From Bdellovibrionales bacterium (GTDB lineage Bacteria; Bdellovibrionota; UBA1018; CAIMNF01), in assembly GCA_947457605.1 (NCBI GenBank), contig CANGWP010000076.1:1-10459 (forward strand): a DNA stretch of 10,459 bases, in the 5' to 3' direction. The first letter of the stretch is position 1; the number at the start of each line of letters is the position of its first letter. Of the stretch, positions 5,530 to 10,459 are shown piece after piece. The notes beneath the pieces were generated by a model, which saw only the letters and a program-made list of their open reading frames with translations, did not search any database and was not told the origin of the DNA. Made by a program: the position numbers and the translations under genes.

Positions 5530-5742
5530 GACTTATGGATGAGTCGTTTGACTTTTGAATGGTTCAGAATGAACCTGACCAATCTGCCTACCAAACCCAA
5601 AACGAAACTTGCCTCAGGATGAGGCGAGTGCAAACCGGAACTTCAGGATGAAGCAACGGTTGCTCAAACGGAATTGAGCGTCCCCCCTTGTGAGAGAAGT
5701 ACAAGAACCCCTGGTTCTCAAGGAAGAGAACCGGGGGTTTTT
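5530..5742 (+). ncRNA. Candidate CsrB/RsmZ-like RNA: tandem GGA-loop hairpins plus terminator
   Basis: This stretch has no credible protein gene but a run of perfect or near-perfect short hairpins, four with GGA at the apex. Hairpin 1 (5530-5545): GACT(T) with AGTC around AUGGAU. Hairpin 2 (5561-5575): GGTTCA/TGAACC, loop GAA. Hairpin 3 (5608-5628): nine pairs, one of them G-U, loop GGA. Hairpin 4 (5633-5661): AACCG/CGGTT outside, CTTCA/TGAAG inside, loop GGA. Hairpin 5 (5662-5679): GCTCAA/TTGAGC, loop ACGGAA. Hairpin 6 (5687-5705): CTTGT/ACAAG, no GGA. The intrinsic terminator follows. AUGGAU and ACGGAA resemble the ANGGAN hexaloops known to bind CsrA/RsmE. The 5' end is unknown: it may be a separate transcript or the 3' end of the dksA mRNA. 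No clear promoter was seen. Confidence 0.45.
5706..5742 (+). terminator. Strong Rho-independent terminator
   Basis: AACCCCTGGTTCTC (5706-5719) pairs over its full 14 bases with GAGAACCGGGGGTT (5726-5739), with one G-U pair and loop AAGGAA. A run of five T follows from within the arm (5738-5742). It is oriented to stop plus-strand transcription from dksA paralog 1 and/or the hairpin-chain RNA, and it insulates the glycosyltransferase gene that starts 45 bases further on. The minus-strand reading lacks a good U-tract. Confidence 0.9.
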
Positions 5743-5787
5743 GATTTCCAAGATCTAAGGTGCGAGGAATTGTGCTAGCGTTTTTGC

Positions 5788-7371
5788 ATGACACAAAAGA
5801 ATACGGCACAAGCACCCCTCATTCTTTTTTTTCTATCTTGCCTCATTTATATGGCAAAGCCCTGGGAGTCTTCCCTTCAAGCCATGGATTCAGCAATCCA
5901 TGCACGAGTGGCTTTGGAGATTGCTGGAACCGATCTCGCGCCACACCTTCCGGCCCCCGACTTTAATCTGGATTCCGGACTACCATATTTCAATGATCAG
6001 CCATTTCCATTCCTTTGGTTGACCGGGATTTTCATGCGAACTTTTGGCCCCGACGCCTGGAGTGCGCGATTTCTCGCATCCGCATTTGCAGTTGCATCCG
6101 TTCTGCTTCTGTATTTTTACCTTAGGCGCCACTTTTCGAAGCTCTCTGCCTTTTTGAGCGCCTTTCTGTTCATGGTGAACCCTTTATGGTTGCGATTTTC
6201 TGCACGGCTTCAGCTTGAACCGCCCATGATCTTCTTCATTTTAGCCTCATTTTTTGCATGGTCGAACTTCATCCATGATCAAAAAAAACTGAAATGGGCC
6301 CTCCTTTCTGGGGCCTTTGCCGGTCTAGCGGTAGCCATGAAATCCCCCGTAGGTCTTTTGATTTTTCCGTCCGCTTTTTTGGGAGAACTCCTTTTCAATA
6401 GCGGACTGCGCGCTCGGGTGTGTAAAGGTCTTGCGATTTCAATCCTTGCCGCAAGCATTCCAATTGCAGTCACTTGGCTTTTGGCAAACCACTTCAGCGG
6501 AACCAATCTATTTGCAGACTACCTTCAGCGACAGGTTCTTGGTACAGCCATTGGAGGCCGTGGAGCAATACAGGAACGTGACTGGTTTTTCGGCCTCAAG
6601 ACCCTTGGAAGGTTTTGCCGAATTGAAATCATTGTGGCCATAATTGCAGCGTTTTTTTGGATTCGTGGCAGGATGAAGCCAAAGATATTTACCGAGCCCG
6701 TAGCCCTGATCATCTCCGGGCTTTTCGTCCTTATGCTCGTAATATCTGGCATCAAATTTAAATTTCCGCACTACTTCCTTCCTGGATTTCCACTGCTTGC
6801 CAGTTTATCGGGCCATGCATTGTGCAGCATCCTCCCAAATCAGGACAAGGCTGAGAGAGGGATCCTACGTTTTCTTGGAACCCTTACTCCGATCCTTATG
6901 GTTTCTCTGCTGATCTTTCCGATTCAAACAGTTCCTGAACAATTCGTAGCATTACGAAAGCTCACTCCATTCATACAGGCCTACGCTGGTAAGAATGATC
7001 GCGTCCTTTTTATCGACCATTTGCAACCATACGGTTCGGGAGGAGACTACTTTTGCGAAATGATCTTCTATACCCGAAAACACTTCATGAGTTCGAACTG
7101 CATAAATACAGAGACTAGAATCAACAAGGACCACCCGGAATGGATCCTCACTTCCTTTGGTGACAAGGACGGAACCTGCATCCCTAAAGAGGTAATGGCA
7201 AAATATCCGGCTCGGCTTCGACTGGGCAATCAGATCCTTCTCTCTAAAGTTTCTCTTGGAAAGGAAAATTCAGATTTTGATCTGACACCACTCGTAAATG
7301 AGCTCTCCGCCACTTCAGACGGAGACCCCATTATCCCAAAGAAGTCTCTTTATTTCAGACCTGCTGAATAA
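5788..7371 (+). CDS. GT39 / ArnT-like membrane glycosyltransferase
   Basis: A 527-residue GT-C fold protein that would use a polyprenyl-phosphate-linked sugar as donor at the periplasmic face. The acceptor cannot be told from sequence; lipid A, glycans and proteins are known acceptors in this broad family. After an N-terminal membrane helix (about 9-23), the first periplasmic loop holds MDSAIHARVALEIAG (33-47), with Asp34 at the usual catalytic acidic position, then YFNDQPFPFLWLTGIF (67-82), matching the family's KPPLxxW segment. Roughly a dozen membrane helices follow up to about residue 390, then a soluble C-terminal domain. ATG 5788 is the first start after an in-frame TAG at 5776; its Shine-Dalgarno is weak (GAGGAA, about 18 bases upstream). 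It is a single gene after a strong terminator and converges on dksA paralog 2 with 12 bases between them. Confidence 0.8.
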   Translation: MTQKNTAQAPLILFFLSCLIYMAKPWESSLQAMDSAIHARVALEIAGTDLAPHLPAPDFNLDSGLPYFNDQPFPFLWLTGIFMRTFGPDAWSARFLASAFAVASVLLLYFYLRRHFSKLSAFLSAFLFMVNPLWLRFSARLQLEPPMIFFILASFFAWSNFIHDQKKLKWALLSGAFAGLAVAMKSPVGLLIFPSAFLGELLFNSGLRARVCKGLAISILAASIPIAVTWLLANHFSGTNLFADYLQRQVLGTAIGGRGAIQERDWFFGLKTLGRFCRIEIIVAIIAAFFWIRGRMKPKIFTEPVALIISGLFVLMLVISGIKFKFPHYFLPGFPLLASLSGHALCSILPNQDKAERGILRFLGTLTPILMVSLLIFPIQTVPEQFVALRKLTPFIQAYAGKNDRVLFIDHLQPYGSGGDYFCEMIFYTRKHFMSSNCINTETRINKDHPEWILTSFGDKDGTCIPKEVMAKYPARLRLGNQILLSKVSLGKENSDFDLTPLVNELSATSDGDPIIPKKSLYFRPAE

Positions 7372-7382
7372 GATTCAAGCAG
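7361..7382. other. Hairpin between convergent genes
   Basis: CTGCTGAAT (7361-7369) pairs with ATTCAAGCAG (7373-7382) with one bulged A and a three-base loop, covering the glycosyltransferase stop and the 12-base gap to dksA paralog 2. No T-run follows on either strand, so it is not a standard intrinsic terminator. It may limit read-through or protect the 3' ends of the two converging transcripts. This is weak evidence from symmetry and position. Confidence 0.3.
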
Positions 7383-7383
7383 C

Positions 7384-7767
7384 CTAATGCACGGCTTGCA
7401 GCCGATGACCGAGGATTGCTGAAGCATTCATCTTCTCTTCCTCTTCCTTGCAGGAAATGCAAAGAGTGGTCGTAGGCCGGGCCTGTAAGCGTCTGAGCTC
7501 GATGTATTCATCGCAAGTGTCGCAGCGCCCGAAGGACCCCTCGTCAATGCGTCGAATGGCATCATTGATTCGGGACAGCGTGAATGTCTCCCGATTCCTG
7601 AGCTGCAGTCTCATTGCTTGCTCGATATTGGCATTCGCCTGATCGACTTCATCCTTGTCTTCCGGACTGTTGACGAACCCCTCGTCAAGCATTCCAGAAT
7701 TCATCAGGATCTGGTTTTTCTGTTCTGTAAAAATACGCCTAAATCTGACCAAGTCAGTTTTGCGCAT
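7384..7767 (-). CDS. DksA/TraR-family C4 zinc-finger transcription factor, paralog 2
   Basis: This 127-residue protein is clearly homologous to the product at 5095-5508; the N-termini align without gaps (MRKTDLVRFRRIF against MRQEQVMKFKKLF). The finger is C82-x2-C85-x17-C103-x2-C106 with RPTTTLCISCKEEEE. The tip reads D39-E-V-D42-Q-A44, the full DxxDxA of classical DksA, so this copy is the better candidate for DksA-like action on RNA polymerase. It ends soon after the finger, without the basic tail of paralog 1. GGGGA about 7 bases before the ATG serves as ribosome site. It lies 52 bases after mglA on the same strand and may be co-transcribed with dnaX-recR-mglA or use its own promoter; no clear promoter was seen in the gap. 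Confidence 0.9.
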   Translation of the reverse strand: MRKTDLVRFRRIFTEQKNQILMNSGMLDEGFVNSPEDKDEVDQANANIEQAMRLQLRNRETFTLSRINDAIRRIDEGSFGRCDTCDEYIELRRLQARPTTTLCISCKEEEEKMNASAILGHRLQAVH

Positions 7768-7819
7768 GTTGTTTCCCCAATCTCAAACCCCTGGTGTTGA
7801 ACTTAGCTGTAAATCAATT

Positions 7820-8416
7820 TCAAGGATTTGCCCTCAACCCTCTTAAAGCATCCATCACCATTTGGCTAATGCTTTCTAAGGTCTCCATGACTCCCTCGCC
7901 TCGATTGGCCACTGCGTCGAAAGATGGTTTTCTTGATAAATTGAAGGTTTTTTCCAAGTCTTCTCGCGATGCCGCATTGGGCAAATCCCGCTTGTTGTAT
8001 TGAAACACGATCGGTATACGCGCCAGATCATAACCTTGCCTGAGAAGGGCCTGTTGGAACTGATCCCAAGCCTCCACATTCGCATCCATCCGCTCAGGAG
8101 CCGAATCCACGACGAACACTACCCCATCCACACCCTTTAAGATGAAGTCCCGGGATGCCTCATAGAAGGTTTGGCCCGGGATAGTGTACAGGTGAAATCG
8201 TGTCTTGTACCCGCGAACCTCGCCCACACTGAGCGGAAGAAAATCAAAAAACAGGGTGCGCTCGTTTTCTGTTGAGAGACTCACCAGTTTTCCGGCACGG
8301 TCCGTCTGGGTGTTTTCGTAAATGTATTGAACATTCGTGGTTTTTCCGGAAAGCCCGGTGCCCACATACACAATCTTGCAATTCACCTCGCGGGTGACCG
8401 AATTCACGAAACTCAT
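7820..8416 (-). CDS. mglA: MglA-type small Ras-like GTPase (cell polarity / gliding motility)
   Basis: MglA is a small GTPase whose GTP form marks the leading pole and controls gliding in Myxococcus; in Bdellovibrio it is linked to prey invasion. The 198-residue protein matches MglA along its whole length. The P-loop is GTGLSGKT (19-26), LSTENERTLFFDFLPL (47-62) contains Arg53, and YTIPGQTFY (77-85) carries Thr78 in place of the usual Ras Asp and Gln82. NKRD (141-144) gives guanine specificity. Arg53 and Gln82 correspond to residues reported as needed for GTP hydrolysis in Myxococcus MglA, so this should be an active GTPase. The ATG overlaps the recR stop as ATGA. No mglB (its GTPase-activating partner) is present in the window. 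Confidence 0.95.
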   Translation of the reverse strand: MSFVNSVTREVNCKIVYVGTGLSGKTTNVQYIYENTQTDRAGKLVSLSTENERTLFFDFLPLSVGEVRGYKTRFHLYTIPGQTFYEASRDFILKGVDGVVFVVDSAPERMDANVEAWDQFQQALLRQGYDLARIPIVFQYNKRDLPNAASREDLEKTFNLSRKPSFDAVANRGEGVMETLESISQMVMDALRGLRANP

Positions 8417-9006
8417 TTGTTCAGCTCCGTGCGATTCTCAAGGGCTTTGCCGAGCGTCTGCCTGTCTGTGAACTCGATGGTTCCTCCGAATGGAATTCCA
8501 TAAGCCACTTGAGAAACCCTGACCCCGACAGGCTTCAAAAGCCTTGATAGATAAAGTGCCGTGGCCTCACCCTCGACCGAAGGATTGAGCGCAAACACCA
8601 CTTCCTTCACATCGCGATCCTTGAGCCTCGTGAAAAGTTCCTTCATTTTCAGATCCTCGGGTCCGATTCCATCCATCGGGGACAACAGCCCGTGAAGCAC
8701 GTGGAACACCCCCCGATACGAGCCGGTTCTCTCAATCGGGATCACATCACTTGGACGCTCTACAATGCAGATGATGCCTTGATCTCGACGGACATCCGAA
8801 CAGGTCTCGCATCTTTCCACCTCGGAGAAATTATAACATTCCTCGCAATACCTGAGCTTCGTCTTGGCCTCGCGCAAGGCTCCGGCAAGCCCCTCAGCAT
8901 AGGCATCATCCTGATTCAGAATGTAGTATGCGAGCCTCGTGGCGCTTTTTTCTCCGATTCCCGGAAGCTTGGACAGCTCGAATATGAGTTTCGACAAAGG
9001 GTTCAT
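8413..9006 (-). CDS. recR: Recombination protein RecR
   Basis: RecR acts with RecF and RecO to load RecA at single-strand gaps during recombinational repair. The 197-residue length is typical (about 200). Domains in order: an N-terminal helix-hairpin-helix LPGIGEKSATRLAYYIL (14-30); a C4 zinc finger C54-x2-C57-x8-C66-x2-C69; a Toprim domain starting IICIVERPSD (78-87); and the C-terminal GGTIEFTDRQTLGKAL segment, matching the family's GGxxEYxDxxTL. It is coupled to dnaX upstream and mglA downstream by ATGA overlaps. The ybaB/ebfC gene that often sits between dnaX and recR is absent. Confidence 0.97.
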   Translation of the reverse strand: MNPLSKLIFELSKLPGIGEKSATRLAYYILNQDDAYAEGLAGALREAKTKLRYCEECYNFSEVERCETCSDVRRDQGIICIVERPSDVIPIERTGSYRGVFHVLHGLLSPMDGIGPEDLKMKELFTRLKDRDVKEVVFALNPSVEGEATALYLSRLLKPVGVRVSQVAYGIPFGGTIEFTDRQTLGKALENRTELNK

Positions 9007-10459
9007 GCTTCTTTTTCCGCCATCTTGATTTCAGTAAGCTCAACCCCGAACAGGGATCTCGCCTCGAGCACGATCTCATGATTCAAAATGGATTGCATCT
9101 TGCGATCTCGCGCTTCCCTTCTTAGGCGGGCATTCTTCTCGGCAAGACTCTCACCGGTTTTCGTCGAAATGAAACCTTCGGGAATCACACGGAAGCCGAG
9201 AAATGCCTCGGCCAGAAGCCCGAACTGTTCGCGCACCGCCTTGTGGGTCAGCTGATCGATCTTGGACTGGTCCTGCTCCCGAAACCCCAGTTTGAAGCGA
9301 TCATTTTGAGTCTTCGGAAACTCCCACTCCACTACGGACTCAAGCAAAATGGCGAGCATGGGGCGCGTGGCAAAACAGGATTCGATCATTTCATCCCAGA
9401 TTCTGGATAAATCACCCTGAATCCTCACGGGTTCAGGTGTATGGGCTTGCTTCGGAGGCGCCTTTCGCTCCCCGCTTGCAAAGGAAAACCCAAGGCCCGC
9501 TACAGAGGTTGGCGCTGGATCGTTTGCAGCACGGGAGATGGCACCTAGAGGGGCGACGGTGGCGGCTGCTGCCTTCACCTTCTCCACCAATTCAAGTTTT
9601 TCCTGGTCCACTACATCCGTCGGGCCTCGCCGGGGAGCCCTCCGGGGGCTGTGCGATGCGGCCTCGGACTTGAGCGCATCTGCTGGAACAATCGCTTCTG
9701 CAAGAGACGACTTGATGACAAGAAGATCAAAAATGAGTTTTGGCTGGGCCGCGCGGGAGAGCAGATCCAAACCATGGTGCAAGACCTGGAAGATCAGTTC
9801 ATTTTCTTCGAGCACCCTGTGACTTGCAAGACCTCGAATCAATTCGAGCTCATCCTCGTTGAATTCGGTCTCGGGCTTCTCAATTCCAACCTGAATCAGA
9901 ATCAAGGCGTGAAGCATTTCAGAGAGGGACTTCAAAAGAGTCTTGAGATCAACACCCTGATTGAACGCTGACTGAACGATCGAAAGCGCGGACTTCGCAT
10001 CACGCTCAAGAATTCCCTTCAGTAGTTCAAAAACAAGCTCCGTTCCGATCAGACCGATGCTTTCACGAACACCGGCTGCAGTAATCTTCGAACCAGAAAA
10101 GGAAATCACCTGATCCAGAATCGAAAGCGCATCCCTCATCGAGCCCTCAGCCGCTCGGGCAACCAGCCCCAATGCCGCCTCTTCTGCTTCGATGACCTCC
10201 GACTTCAACACTTCGCGCACCCGTTCAGTAATTTGAGCAACCGTAACGCGCTTGAAATCAAACCTCTGGCAACGACCAAGGATGGTTTCAGGAATCTTGT
10301 GCGGCTCGGTGGTTGCAAAAATGAAAACCACATGCTCAGGCGGCTCTTCCAGGGTTTTCAAAAGCGCATTGAAGGCGGACACGGAAAGCATGTGAACTTC
10401 ATCAATGATGTAAATCTTGTATTTGCCGCTCGAAGGAAGAAACTTCGCGCCTTCCCGGA
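9003..10459 (-). CDS. dnaX: DNA polymerase III subunit gamma/tau (partial, N-terminus missing)
   Basis: DnaX is the clamp-loader ATPase of the replisome, loading the sliding clamp and, as tau, linking polymerases to the helicase. The frame is open through the right edge: 22 further codons precede the internal ATG at 10389-10391 and include KYKIYIIDEVHM, the Walker B (DEVH) box, so the true start and Walker A lie outside. About 484 residues are visible. AAA+ motifs continue with SAFNALLKTLEEPPEHVVFI, then TTEPHKIPETILGRCQRFDF (sensor 1 and arginine-finger region). A clamp-loader helical domain, a Pro/Ala/Arg-rich linker (about 260-350) and a tau-type C-terminal domain (IWDEMIESCFATRPMLAILL, then WEF) follow. 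No A-rich slippery heptamer for a shorter gamma form was seen in the linker. The stop overlaps recR as ATGA. Confidence 0.96.
   Translation of the reverse strand, partial: REGAKFLPSSGKYKIYIIDEVHMLSVSAFNALLKTLEEPPEHVVFIFATTEPHKIPETILGRCQRFDFKRVTVAQITERVREVLKSEVIEAEEAALGLVARAAEGSMRDALSILDQVISFSGSKITAAGVRESIGLIGTELVFELLKGILERDAKSALSIVQSAFNQGVDLKTLLKSLSEMLHALILIQVGIEKPETEFNEDELELIRGLASHRVLEENELIFQVLHHGLDLLSRAAQPKLIFDLLVIKSSLAEAIVPADALKSEAASHSPRRAPRRGPTDVVDQEKLELVEKVKAAAATVAPLGAISRAANDPAPTSVAGLGFSFASGERKAPPKQAHTPEPVRIQGDLSRIWDEMIESCFATRPMLAILLESVVEWEFPKTQNDRFKLGFREQDQSKIDQLTHKAVREQFGLLAEAFLGFRVIPEGFISTKTGESLAEKNARLRREARDRKMQSILNHEIVLEARSLFGVELTEIKMAEKEA

Noticed and set aside
9400..9700. Programmed frameshift site in dnaX giving a gamma form
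   Set aside because: The linker region has no A-rich slippery heptamer; the only short A-runs (near 9597-9601 and at the very 3' end) do not fit the X-XXY-YYZ pattern in frame.

Overview
The window looks like a piece of a Gram-negative chromosome from the Bdellovibrionota / former Deltaproteobacteria. The strongest pointers are a Myxococcus/Bdellovibrio-type MglA polarity GTPase, two small DksA-like paralogs, a CCYG-type Lgt, and tightly overlapping gene strings. Nothing looks mobile or foreign: there is no transposase, integrase, tRNA, rRNA or CRISPR array. The lineage is inferred from gene content only.

Layout. (1) Positions 2-358, plus strand: C-terminal end of a helical-repeat (TPR-like) protein that enters from the left edge. 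(2) Positions 4761 down to 389, minus strand: a six-gene, fully overlapping operon. Its order is a winged-helix protein with a degenerate nucleotidyltransferase domain, then lspA, lgt, and a BtuF/BtuC/BtuD-like importer for cobalamin or a related chelate. A 15-codon leader reading frame with a good Shine-Dalgarno overlaps the start of the first gene. (3) Positions 4793-5094: intergenic, with an AT-rich block and a structured leader for the next gene. (4) Positions 5095-5508, plus strand: dksA paralog 1. (5) Positions 5530-5742, plus strand: no protein gene, but a chain of small hairpins, four of which show GGA in the apical loop, ending in a very strong intrinsic terminator. This is the architecture of CsrB/RsmZ-type RNAs that sequester CsrA/RsmA, and it is the most interesting signal here. 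(6) Positions 5788-7371, plus strand: a GT39/ArnT-like membrane glycosyltransferase. (7) Positions 10459 down to 7384, minus strand: dnaX (partial), recR, mglA and dksA paralog 2. The first three are coupled by ATGA overlaps.

How the parts may work together. Lgt and LspA are consecutive enzymes of lipoprotein maturation; here they share one transcript with a chelate importer and a possible DNA-binding pseudo-enzyme at its head. The two DksA-like proteins flank the glycosyltransferase, and both have an intact four-cysteine zinc finger but different coiled-coil tip motifs. Paralog 1 has a Shine-Dalgarno with the CsrA core ACAAGGA and the GGA-hairpin chain just downstream, so the locus may join DksA-type (stringent response) and Csr-type (post-transcriptional) control. 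That link is inference. MglA sits with DNA replication and repair genes (dnaX-recR), without the ybaB gene that often lies between them.
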